This document shows, piece by piece, positions 57,333 through 64,000 of a DNA stretch of 64,000 bases. Below the pieces are notes generated by a model. That model was not told the origin of the DNA. It was given only the letters and a program-made list of their open reading frames with translations, and made no database searches. Each line of letters starts with the position of its first letter. The first letter of the stretch is position 1. Origin of the DNA: Conexibacter sp. SYSU D00693 (GTDB lineage: Bacteria > Actinomycetota > Thermoleophilia > Solirubrobacterales > Solirubrobacteraceae). The stretch spans positions 2,914,001-2,978,000 of the forward strand of contig NZ_CP070950.1 in the NCBI RefSeq assembly GCF_017084525.1, in the 5' to 3' direction. The position numbers were made by a program, and so were the translations under genes.

Positions 57333-57641
57333 CTAGGCGACGCCGGCGGCCGCCGCGTAGGCGCCGACGCCGGCGCGGTGGCGGGCGGTGCCGCCGAGCT
57401 CGCGGCGCAGGGCGTCGCGGCGGTGCGTGAGGTGGTCGGCGGCGGCGCGCTGGAGGGCCAGCGCCTCGTGGAGGACCGGCAGCAGCTCCCGCGGCACGGG
57501 GCCGCCGGCCAGCGCGGCGAGCGCCGCGGCGCGCCGGACGGCGAGCTCCTCGAGGTGCTCCCAGCCGTCCTCGCGGGCGGCCAGGGCGACCTCCTCGCGG
57601 CCGACGGCCAGCAGCTGGCCCGCGGCCTGCTCGGGGCTCAC
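57333..57641 (-). CDS. FliT-like flagellar chaperone
   Basis: A 102-residue helical protein: SPEQAAGQLLAVGREEVALAARE, WEHLEELAVRRAAALAALAG, LLPVLHEALALQRAAADHLTHRRDALRREL. Sequence is weakly conserved, but the size, all-helix pattern and GTGA overlap with fliS (GTG 57641) fit FliT, the FliD chaperone. The call rests chiefly on position, because FliT sequences diverge rapidly. Confidence 0.6.
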   Translation of the reverse strand: MSPEQAAGQLLAVGREEVALAAREDGWEHLEELAVRRAAALAALAGGPVPRELLPVLHEALALQRAAADHLTHRRDALRRELGGTARHRAGVGAYAAAAGVA

Positions 57642-58060
57642 GCCGGGACGGGGGCCGTCGGGGTGGCCGGCGCGGGCGCCGGGGCGCCGCCCTTGGCCAG
57701 CTGGGCCCACGACTCGCGCAGCTCCGCCAGGAGCGTCACCACCGTGCCGATCTTCGACGGGTCGCGCTCGAGGCGCGCGTCGATGAGCAGGCGCTTGCAG
57801 AAGACGTAGATGCCCTCGAGGCGCTCGGCGAGCTCGCCGCCGCGCTCTTTGTCGAGCGTCATGAGCAGCTCGTCGACGATGGCGGTCGCGCGGTTGAGGC
57901 GGTCGACGGCCTGGACGGTGGCGCCCTCCTGCTCGAGCAGGACCTGGCCCTGGCGCAGGAAGCGCAGCGCGCCGTCGTACAGGTGCACGACGAGCTGCTC
58001 GGGCGAGGCGGTGAGGATCGCGCTCTCGCGGTAGGCGTCGGTCCGGCCGTAGGGGTTCAT
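57638..58060 (-). CDS. fliS: Flagellin chaperone FliS
   Basis: A 140-residue protein: YRESAILTASPEQLVVHLYDGALRFLRQG (the family signature), VDRLNRATAIVDELLMTLDKERGGELAERLEGIYVFCKRLL. Extended Ala/Pro C-terminus. It holds flagellin in the cytoplasm until export. ATG 58060 follows GGGTGAG, and a sigma-28-type promoter ends 11 nt upstream. Confidence 0.94.
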   Translation of the reverse strand: MNPYGRTDAYRESAILTASPEQLVVHLYDGALRFLRQGQVLLEQEGATVQAVDRLNRATAIVDELLMTLDKERGGELAERLEGIYVFCKRLLIDARLERDPSKIGTVVTLLAELRESWAQLAKGGAPAPAPATPTAPVPA

Positions 58061-58071
58061 CTCACCCGGGT

Positions 58072-58098
58072 GGTCGTCCGTGGCCGAAGCGTCTTGAG
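58072..58098 (-). promoter_or_regulatory. Sigma-28-type promoter of fliS-fliT
   Basis: CTCAA (58094-58098) - 15 nt - GACGACC (58072-58078), 11 nt before ATG 58060, between fliD and fliS. Confidence 0.6.
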
Positions 58099-58114
58099 CC
58101 GCTCGTCAGGTGTC

Positions 58115-59437
58115 CTACGACGACCCCATCGAGGCGATGAGGTTCGCGAGGTCCGACTGGGCGGACTGGCTCTTGAGGAGGGCGGCCTCCATGGCCGCGA
58201 ACTGCACCCGCAGCCGCTGCTCCTTGGTCTCGAGGCGCTTGTCGAACGCGTCGAGGCTGCTCTTGATCGACGAGAGCTCGGCCTGCGAGCCCTTCTGGCG
58301 CTGGGCGAGGATGCCGTCGGCCTCGACCTGCGGCGCGAGCACCTTCTCGACCGCCTGGGCGAGGCCGTCGACGCCGCCGCCGCCGAGCAGCGTGCGGACG
58401 CTGAGCGGGTCGGCCGCGAGCTTCTCGTTGAACGCCGTCTCGTCGAAGGAGAGCTTGCCCTTGAGGCTGTCGGCCGACGCGGCGCCGCCGGTGGCCTTGC
58501 CGGTCGTGATGCCCAGCGGGCCGCCGAGCTCGCCCAGGACGCCGCGCAGCTCGCTGAGCACGGCCCGCACGCCGGAGTCGCCGTAGAGGGCGCCCCGCTT
58601 GGCGTCGGTCGTCGTCGTGGCGTTGGCGACGCGCTTGTCGTCGAGCTTGAGCTGGAGCGTCTCGACGGTGCCGTTGTAGGCCTCGATGAACGCCTTGACC
58701 TTGTCCTTGACGGCCGCGGCGTCCGGGCCCGGGTTGCCGACGGTGATGTCGGCGTCCTCGGTCGTGCGGCCCTTGAGCGTCAGCTCGACGCCGGGCAGGG
58801 CGTCGGTGACGACGTTCGTGGGCGAGGTCTTCTGGACGCCGTCCAGGGTGTAGACCGCGTCGGCGCCCGGGCGGGCGGTGCCGGGGACCTCGGCCAGGCC
58901 GGCGCCCGAGGCGGTGAAGGCGCTGTCCTCGCCCGTCGTGCGCGCGGAGAGGACGAGCTTGCCGCCGACGTCGACGGCGAAGACGCCGAGCGTCGCGTCG
59001 CCGTTGATGGCGGCGACCGCGTCGCCGACCTTGGCGCCCGCGGCCAGGTTGACGGTCTTCGCGCCGATCGTGATCGACGACGCGCCGGCCTGCTCGGTGA
59101 ACGAGAAGGTGTGCTGCTCGGCGGTGGCCAGCGACACGACGCCGACCGTGTGGCCGCCGGGGCCGGCGCCGGCGGTCTGGCGGACGCCGACCTTCGCGCT
59201 CGAGCTCTCGACGGACTGCTTGTCGGCCCACAGCAGGACCGAGCGCAGGTCGCCCGCGGCGGTCTTGAGCTTGCCGAGCTGGGTCTGGACGTCCTTGAGG
59301 GCGTCCTGCTTGGCCTGCTCGGCGGTCTGGCGCAGGGTGAGGCGCGTCTTGCCCTGCGACTCGACCTGGATGAGCTGGTCGATCACCGCGCTCGTGTCCA
59401 TGCCGGACACGAGGCCGCCGAGCTGGAGGCCCGCCAT
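58115..59437 (-). CDS. fliD: Filament cap protein FliD
   Basis: A 440-residue FliD: N-terminal QLGGLVSGMDTSAVIDQLIQVESQGKTRL, central beta-rich domains with VYTLDGVQKTSPTNVVTDALPGVELTLKG (FliD family strand), and a C-terminal coiled region DAFDKRLETKEQRLRVQFAAMEAALLKSQSA. It caps the filament so flagellin can be inserted. It follows the flaG-like gene by 3 nt. Confidence 0.94.
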   Translation of the reverse strand: MAGLQLGGLVSGMDTSAVIDQLIQVESQGKTRLTLRQTAEQAKQDALKDVQTQLGKLKTAAGDLRSVLLWADKQSVESSSAKVGVRQTAGAGPGGHTVGVVSLATAEQHTFSFTEQAGASSITIGAKTVNLAAGAKVGDAVAAINGDATLGVFAVDVGGKLVLSARTTGEDSAFTASGAGLAEVPGTARPGADAVYTLDGVQKTSPTNVVTDALPGVELTLKGRTTEDADITVGNPGPDAAAVKDKVKAFIEAYNGTVETLQLKLDDKRVANATTTTDAKRGALYGDSGVRAVLSELRGVLGELGGPLGITTGKATGGAASADSLKGKLSFDETAFNEKLAADPLSVRTLLGGGGVDGLAQAVEKVLAPQVEADGILAQRQKGSQAELSSIKSSLDAFDKRLETKEQRLRVQFAAMEAALLKSQSAQSDLANLIASMGSS

Positions 59438-59440
59438 CGG

Positions 59441-59797
59441 CTAGGCCACGTCCCCCGGCACCGAGCCGTGGACGACGTCGCGGAGGTCGAGGCGGCGGAT
59501 GAGCGCCCCCTCGCTGTCCACGAGCCCGGCGACGACCTTGCCGCTCAGCTCGTGGGTGGAGAACTGGACCTGCCGGCCCTCGAAGGCCAGGCGGTCGACG
59601 AGCTCGGACGCACGCGTCATGTCCGCGACGACCTCGTCGGGGAGGTCGACCTTGCGGGCGCGGGCGGCCTCGAGGTCCAGGACGCGACCGAAGTCGCCGG
59701 ACGCGGGCGTCGCCGCAGGGCCACCGGCAGGCGCCGGCGGTCCGACGGGAGCGGGTGCTCCGACCGGCGGCAGCGCGGGGAAGTGGTGCAGCGACAT
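59441..59797 (-). CDS. FlaG-like flagellar protein
   Basis: A 118-residue protein. The Pro/Ala-rich N-terminus contains GDFGRVLDLEA (F36-L40). The C-terminal half, LAFEGRQVQFSTHELSGKVVAGLVDSEGALIRRLDLRDVV, follows the FlaG pattern (F-x-hydrophobic ... V-x-V-x-D-x-x-T-G-E-x-I-R-x-I-P). FlaG affects filament length in some bacteria and usually lies next to fliD as here. GGAGG precedes ATG 59797. Confidence 0.65.
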   Translation of the reverse strand: MSLHHFPALPPVGAPAPVGPPAPAGGPAATPASGDFGRVLDLEAARARKVDLPDEVVADMTRASELVDRLAFEGRQVQFSTHELSGKVVAGLVDSEGALIRRLDLRDVVHGSVPGDVA

Positions 59798-59850
59798 CTA
59801 GCGTTCCTCCTGGAAGCTCCTCGACCGTCCATGGCCGGGGTCGTCCAGGT

Positions 59851-59878
59851 CATCGGCGTGGTTCCTGCGCGACTTGAT
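59851..59878 (-). promoter_or_regulatory. Candidate sigma-28-type promoter of the flaG-fliD unit
   Basis: ATCAA (59874-59878) - 16 nt - GCCGATG (59851-59857). The -10 is excellent, but the spacer is one base longer than at the other sites. Leader about 45 nt with GGAGG. Confidence 0.5.
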
Positions 59879-59897
59879 CGGCACGTGGACGTCCGTC

Positions 59898-62270
59898 CTA
59901 GGCCGCCGCGGCGAGCAGGGTCCGGGCCTCGGTGCGGAACACCTCGGCGTCGTCGTGCAGGCCGCGCGCGTCGGCGATGCGCGCCAGGCCGTCCAGCGCG
60001 CGGGCGTCGGGCCCGTCCTCCTGGACCGCGGCGATCCACTCCTCGGCGGCCGAGTCGAGGAAGCCACGGCGCAGGTAGACGCCGGCGAGCAGCTCACGAC
60101 GCTCGCGCGCGGGGAGCGCGAGCGCGTCGACGGCGCGGGCCAGCGCCTCGAAGGCCTCGAAGCGCTCGAGGCGGGCCAGGGCGTCGAGCATCGTGGCGAG
60201 GACCGGGGCGGCCGCGGCGGGGACGGCGACGTCCTGGCCAGCCCAGGCGCGGAAGGCGGCGAGCTCGTCGTCGGGGAGGCCGGCGTGGGCGGCGGCGTCG
60301 AGGTCGGCGTCACCGCCGGTGGCGAGGGCGACGAAGGCGGCGGTGCGCGCGGCGGCCGCGGCGCAGCCGGCGGTCGGCGGGACGTGCGCGACCTCGGCGG
60401 CGGCCTCCTCGAGGCGGCCCTGGCTCAGCAGCGCCTCGGCCAGCACGACGCGCGCGTGGTGGACGTGCGGGCGGGCCTGCAGGACGCGGCGCAGGAGGCC
60501 CTCGGCCTCGGCGACGGCGCCGGCCTCGTAGAGCGGGACGGCGACCTGGAAGCAGTCGGCGGGGCTGAGGGCGCCGGTGACGGCCTCGACGGCGGCCGGG
60601 ACGCCGGCCGCGGGGGTGCCGGAGGCGAGCAGGAGCTCGGCCAGCGGCTCGGCGACGCCGTGGAAGCCGGGGTGCTCGCGGGCGCAGCGCTCGAGCGTGG
60701 CGCGGGCGCCGGCGTGGTCCTGCTCGGCGCGCTGGACGCGGGCGAGCTCGACGAGGGCGATGGGCCCACCGGCGCCGACGGCGCCGTGCCACTTGGTCGG
60801 CGCGTCGCCCAGCTCGAGCGCCTGCCGGAACTGGGCGGCGGCGCGCCGGGTGTCGCCGAGGGCCAGGGCCGCGCGGCCCTGCTCGAGGACGACGTCGGTG
60901 TAGCCCGGCAGCAGGCGCAGGACGTCGTCGCCGAGCTCGAGCGCCTCGGCGGCGCGGCCGCTGGCGTTGAGCGCCTTGAGCATCCGCGAGCCCAGCGACG
61001 GCGCGAAGCCGAAGGACGTGGGGTCGCGGTCGGCGCGGATGCGGCGCCAGGCGGTGAGGAAGTGCTCGGCGGCGGTGGGGGCGGAGCCCAGGACGAGGTG
61101 CTCCGAGCCGAGGTTGAAGTGCAGGAACGGGCTGTCGTCGCCCTCCGCGCGCTGGCGCTCGAGGAGCTCGAGGTTGCGGGCGGACTTGTCCTTGGCCTCG
61201 CGGACCTCGCCGAGGTAGCCGAAGTGCTCGAAGCGCACGGCGGTGCGCTCGACGCGCTCGGGCACGAAGCCGGGCAGGCGGTGGGCGATCTGCTCGTGGA
61301 TCCGGCCCTCGTAGCGGTGGCCGGGGCGGTTGCGCAACAGGCGCAGGCTGTCGGTGGTGCTCGCGCTGCCGTCGCCGAGCTCCCCGGTGTGGTTCGTCGC
61401 GCGCAGGTAGAACGCCTCGCGCCAGGTGCGGCCGGCGAGCTCGCGCAGCAGCGCGGCGTCGGCCTCGACGAGGACCTCGTCGGCGTCGAGGACCAGGAGC
61501 CAGTCGGCCGTCGCGGCGTCCATCGCGACGTTGCGGGCCTCGGCGAAGTGGCCGGTCCACGGGTGATGCAGGACGCGGGCGCCGTGCTCGAGGGCGATCT
61601 CGACGGTGCGGTCGGTCGAGCCGGTGTCCACGACGACCAGCTCGTCGACCGCGGTGCGGGCGGCGGCGAGCGTGCGGCCGAGCATCGCCTCCTCGTCGCG
61701 GACGATCATCGTCAGGGCGATGGTCAGGCCCGTCGCGGGCCGGGCGGCGTCGGCGGCCGCGCGGGCACGTGCCCCGAGGTCCCGCACGGCCTCCTGGACG
61801 TCGGCGGGCAGGGCGGCGGTGGCCAGTGGCCCGCGGGCGGCGATCGCGTCCGCCGAGACGGTGGGGAACGCCTGGGCCGTGGGGTCCAGGCGGCGGGCGG
61901 CCGCGGCCAGCGCGGTGGCGCCGGCGCGGTCGCCGAGGCCGGTGAGGGCCAGGCCGGCGAGCTCGAGCAGCACCGGCTCGGCCGGCGTCCCCTCGAGGTC
62001 GCAGACCACGGCGTCCAGGGCGGTGGCCAGGAAGCGGGCGGCCAGCTCCGGGGTCCCGCCGGTGGCCGCCAGCGCGAGCTGGGCGGTGAGGCGGCGGGCC
62101 AGGTAGCGGGACTGGGGGTCGTCGAGGCGGCCGGCGGCGTGGAGGGAGGCCGCGAAGGCCCGGACGTCTCCCGCGCGCAGCGTCGCGTGTGCGCGCACGA
62201 GGTGGGCGTCGACCGTGGCGCGCGCGCCCGCGAACGGGGACGTCGAGCCGGGTGACGCCTGGAGGGTCAT
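59898..62270 (-). CDS. Glycosyltransferase family 2 with TPR repeats, candidate flagellin-modifying enzyme
   Basis: A 790-residue cytoplasmic protein. An N-terminal helical region (1-170) precedes a GT2 catalytic domain: LTIALTMIVRDEEAMLGRTL, ELVVVDTGSTDRTVEIA, HHPWTGHFAEARNVAM and WLLVLDADEVLV (metal-binding DAD). Tetratricopeptide-like helices occupy about 390-790 (for example ALELGDDVLRLLPGYTDVVLEQGRAALALGDTRRA). This GT2-plus-TPR layout is known from protein glycosylation loci. It has a perfect sigma-28-type promoter ending 8 nt before ATG 62270, so flagellin or a hook protein is the likely acceptor (inference). Confidence 0.82.
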   Translation of the reverse strand: MTLQASPGSTSPFAGARATVDAHLVRAHATLRAGDVRAFAASLHAAGRLDDPQSRYLARRLTAQLALAATGGTPELAARFLATALDAVVCDLEGTPAEPVLLELAGLALTGLGDRAGATALAAAARRLDPTAQAFPTVSADAIAARGPLATAALPADVQEAVRDLGARARAAADAARPATGLTIALTMIVRDEEAMLGRTLAAARTAVDELVVVDTGSTDRTVEIALEHGARVLHHPWTGHFAEARNVAMDAATADWLLVLDADEVLVEADAALLRELAGRTWREAFYLRATNHTGELGDGSASTTDSLRLLRNRPGHRYEGRIHEQIAHRLPGFVPERVERTAVRFEHFGYLGEVREAKDKSARNLELLERQRAEGDDSPFLHFNLGSEHLVLGSAPTAAEHFLTAWRRIRADRDPTSFGFAPSLGSRMLKALNASGRAAEALELGDDVLRLLPGYTDVVLEQGRAALALGDTRRAAAQFRQALELGDAPTKWHGAVGAGGPIALVELARVQRAEQDHAGARATLERCAREHPGFHGVAEPLAELLLASGTPAAGVPAAVEAVTGALSPADCFQVAVPLYEAGAVAEAEGLLRRVLQARPHVHHARVVLAEALLSQGRLEEAAAEVAHVPPTAGCAAAAARTAAFVALATGGDADLDAAAHAGLPDDELAAFRAWAGQDVAVPAAAAPVLATMLDALARLERFEAFEALARAVDALALPARERRELLAGVYLRRGFLDSAAEEWIAAVQEDGPDARALDGLARIADARGLHDDAEVFRTEARTLLAAAA

Positions 62271-62278
62271 GGCCTTGA

Positions 62279-62305
62279 GGTCGGCAGGGCCGCTCGGCGG
62301 TTGAG
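62279..62305 (-). promoter_or_regulatory. Sigma-28-type promoter of the TPR-glycosyltransferase
   Basis: CTCAA (62301-62305) - 15 nt - GCCGACC (62279-62285), 8 nt before ATG 62270; leaderless geometry. Confidence 0.75.
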
Positions 62306-62469
62306 CGCAGCCCCGGCGAGCGGACGGGGGGTCCCCACTTCTGGGGAGGACGGCGATGGACCGCTCTCCTCGGGCGAATACCGGGAACCGGGGATCGTTC
62401 GGTCACCGGCGGATTCCGATGCTCCTCTCGTCCCCGCCAGACCGTCCCCCCGGAAGGACCACCGCCCTC

Positions 62470-63291
62470 ATGCGCCTCGCAACCGCCACCTCCACCAAGC
62501 CGCGCCGGCTCTCCCCTGAGGACTCGCTCGCCCTCTGGCAGGAGTACCGCCGCACGAACGACCGCGCCCTGCGCGATCGGCTCGTCCTCACCTTCGCGCC
62601 GCTGGTGAAGTACATCGTCTACAAGAAGGTCCGCGAGATGCCGGCCCGCTGCGAGGTGGAGGACTTCATCTCCTGCGGCCTCGAGGCGCTCATCCAGTCG
62701 ATCGACCGCTACGACCCAGAGAAGGGCGCCACGCTCGAGCAGTACGCGTGGACCCGCATCCACGGCGCCGTGCTCGACGAGCTGCGCCGCCAGGACTGGG
62801 CCCCGCGCTCCGTCCGCCGCTGGGAGCGCGACATGGAGCGCGCCGCCGACGACTTCTCGCGCCTGCACGGCCGTCGCCCCACCGCCCCCGAGCTCGCCGA
62901 GACGATGGGCATCTCCCTCGAGGAGCTGCGCCGGCACCGCGACGAGGTCACGCAGTCCGACGTCACGTCGCTGAACACCGTCGTCCTGGGCGACGACGAG
63001 ACGACGATCGAGCGCCTCGACACCATCGCCGCCGACGACGACCGCCTGGACCCGGTCTTCGCCACCGCGACGGAGGAGGCCAAGACGAAGTTCCGCGCCG
63101 CCTTCGCCCAGCTGCCCCAGCGCGAGCGCGAGGTCGCGGTCCTGCTCTACGTCAAGGGCATGACGCTCGCCGAGATCGGCGACATCCTCGGCGTCTCCGA
63201 GTCGCGCGTCTGCCAGATCCACGGCGCGCTCAAGAAGACCCTGCGCCTGGCGCTGGCCGACGACGCCGCGCTGTTCCAGGCCGTCGCCTAG
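62470..63291 (+). CDS. fliA: Flagellar RNA polymerase sigma factor FliA (sigma-28/WhiG family)
   Basis: A 273-residue sigma factor. Region 2: LVLTFAPLVKYIVYKKVREMPARCEVEDFISCGLEALIQSIDRYDPEKGATLEQYAWTRI-like order, with the family's RIHGAVLDELRRQDWAPRSVRR. Region 3: LHGRRPTAPELAETMGIS. Region 4: LPQREREVAVLLYVKGMTLAEIGDILGVSESRVCQIH. It should read the TCAA-N15-GCCGACC promoters. ATG 62470 with GGAAGGA upstream; the frame runs further but without domain. No such motif precedes fliA itself, so another sigma may drive it. No anti-sigma FlgM is seen. Confidence 0.93.
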   Translation: MRLATATSTKPRRLSPEDSLALWQEYRRTNDRALRDRLVLTFAPLVKYIVYKKVREMPARCEVEDFISCGLEALIQSIDRYDPEKGATLEQYAWTRIHGAVLDELRRQDWAPRSVRRWERDMERAADDFSRLHGRRPTAPELAETMGISLEELRRHRDEVTQSDVTSLNTVVLGDDETTIERLDTIAADDDRLDPVFATATEEAKTKFRAAFAQLPQREREVAVLLYVKGMTLAEIGDILGVSESRVCQIHGALKKTLRLALADDAALFQAVA

Positions 63292-63327
63292 CCCGCGACA
63301 CCGCAGCACCTTCCGGGACCTTGCGAG

Positions 63328-63347
63328 CGGCCGCCTTCGGGCGGCCG
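63328..63347 (+). terminator. fliA terminator
   Basis: Perfect 8-bp stem CGGCCGCC / GGCGGCCG with a TTCG tetraloop, followed by TTCGTCGTCG; 36 nt past the fliA stop. Confidence 0.8.
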
Positions 63348-63375
63348 TTCGTCGTCGTGCGGCAGGCTTCACGAC

Positions 63376-64000
63376 GTGCGCACGCTGCGGGAGTCCGCCG
63401 TCGTCGAGGTCCTCGCCCGGATCGAGGCCGCCGGCGCGCGCGAGGACGGCGCGGGCAAGGCCCGCGTCCGCGCCCGGGAGGCGCAGCTCGGCCGCAAGGT
63501 CTACGGACGCGAGCGCGCGGAGCTCTACGGCACGGCGCCCATCGCGGTGGCGCGCGAGGTCGGCGAGCTCCTGCACGTCCTCGTCGTCGCCACCGGGGCA
63601 CGCTCGGTCGTCGAGTTCGGCGCGTCCGTCGGCTTCTCGACGATCCACCTCGCCGCGGGCCTGCGCGACCTCGGCGGCGACGGGCGGCTCGTGACGACCG
63701 AGCTCGACGCGGCGAAGGTCGCCCTGGCCCGCGACCACCTGACGGCCAGCGGCCTGGCCGACCTCGTCGACCTCCGCGCCGGCGACGCGCTCCAGACGCT
63801 CGCCGACGACCCCGCGGCGGTCGACCTCCTCTTCCTCGACGGCTGGAACGACCGCTACCTCGACGTCCTGCGCCTCGCCGAGCCCCGCCTGCGCCGCGGC
63901 GCCCTCGTCGTCGCGGACCTCAGCCGCGACGACCCCGCCTGCGAGGCCTACGCCGCCCACGTCCTGGACCCCGCGAGCGGCTTCACCTCCGTCCGCCTCG
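63376..64000 (+). CDS. SAM-dependent O-methyltransferase (partial, runs off window)
   Basis: At least 208 residues, open at the right edge. It starts VRTLRESAVVEVLARIEAAG. The class I methyltransferase fold follows: GARSVVEFGASVGFSTIHLAAGL (motif I, SAM binding), GRLVTTELDAAKVALARDHL (motif II acidic residue), VDLLFLDGWNDRYLDVLRL (motif IV Asp) and GALVVADLSRDD. This is the pattern of the catechol/caffeoyl-CoA O-methyltransferase-like family. GTG 63376; no strong ribosome site. Acceptor unknown; not obviously part of the flagellar locus. Confidence 0.82.
   Translation, partial: MRTLRESAVVEVLARIEAAGAREDGAGKARVRAREAQLGRKVYGRERAELYGTAPIAVAREVGELLHVLVVATGARSVVEFGASVGFSTIHLAAGLRDLGGDGRLVTTELDAAKVALARDHLTASGLADLVDLRAGDALQTLADDPAAVDLLFLDGWNDRYLDVLRLAEPRLRRGALVVADLSRDDPACEAYAAHVLDPASGFTSVRL

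Noticed and set aside
62306-62469. A sigma-28 promoter for fliA itself (autoregulation)
   Set aside because: No CTCAA-N15-GCCGA match on the plus strand in this gap; the only match is the divergent one for the glycosyltransferase.
60310-63960. A very long minus-strand frame spanning fliA and the TPR-glycosyltransferase
   Set aside because: It is out of frame with the glycosyltransferase and antisense to fliA; the product is Arg/Pro/Ala low complexity.
1-64000. CRISPR arrays, insertion sequences, prophage, rRNA
   Set aside because: No regularly spaced repeats, no transposase other than the RAYT, no phage structural genes and no rRNA-like stretch were seen.

Overview
The window is very GC-rich, has almost no intergenic space, uses many GTG/TTG starts and shows frequent 4-bp ATGA/GTGA start-stop overlaps. 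The flagellar genes are of monoderm type: no L/P-ring genes, short FlgD and FlgE, CheC/CheD and a FliY-like protein. Together this suggests a motile, high-GC actinobacterium. Gene content resembles Thermoleophilia/Solirubrobacterales, but that placement is inference from gene style and no marker gene here proves it.

Region 1 (1-25.4 kb) is a surface-polysaccharide and envelope region. It holds several glycosyltransferases, a Wzx-like flippase, an O-antigen ligase/polymerase-like membrane protein, a CapD/FlaA1-type nucleotide-sugar dehydratase, a DegT/DnrJ aminotransferase, a DUF354 protein, a Gfo/Idh/MocA oxidoreductase, UppP, a DedA protein and a LytR_C-domain protein. Interspersed are an S33 peptidase, a ZIP-like permease, a secreted subtilase, a lipoprotein, a histidine phosphatase, a phosphosulfolactate-synthase homologue, PurM, and a REP-associated transposase (RAYT) flanked by its palindromes.

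Region 2 (24.8-63.3 kb) is a nearly complete flagellar/chemotaxis locus, almost all on the minus strand. Read in the direction of transcription from the right, the units are: a TPR-glycosyltransferase; flaG-like, fliD; fliS, fliT; flgB, flgC, fliE, fliF, fliG, fliH, fliI; fliJ, lytic transglycosylase, fliK, flgD, TIGR02530 protein, flgE, flbD; cheW, cheB, cheR, cheA, cheC, cheD, fliM, fliY, cheY; motA, motB, fliL, fliN; fliO, fliP, fliQ, fliR, flhB; then (beyond an unrelated EamA/PucR pair) flhA, flhF and two small genes; fliC; and a CHAP amidase. The flagellar sigma factor gene fliA is divergent at 62.5 kb. A partial O-methyltransferase closes the window.

The main discovery is a promoter motif read by eye: TCAA-N15-GCCGACC. 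It has the same geometry as the classical sigma-28 promoter TAAA-N15-GCCGATAA. It stands in front of essentially every flagellar unit and often ends 7-11 nt before the start codon, so many transcripts would be leaderless or nearly so. The same motif precedes three genes not obviously flagellar: the CHAP amidase, the TPR-glycosyltransferase, and, 37 kb away inside the polysaccharide region, the Gfo/Idh/MocA oxidoreductase. This suggests a FliA regulon extended to cell-wall opening and possibly flagellin glycosylation. GC-rich hairpins, several with UNCG-type loops, separate the units.
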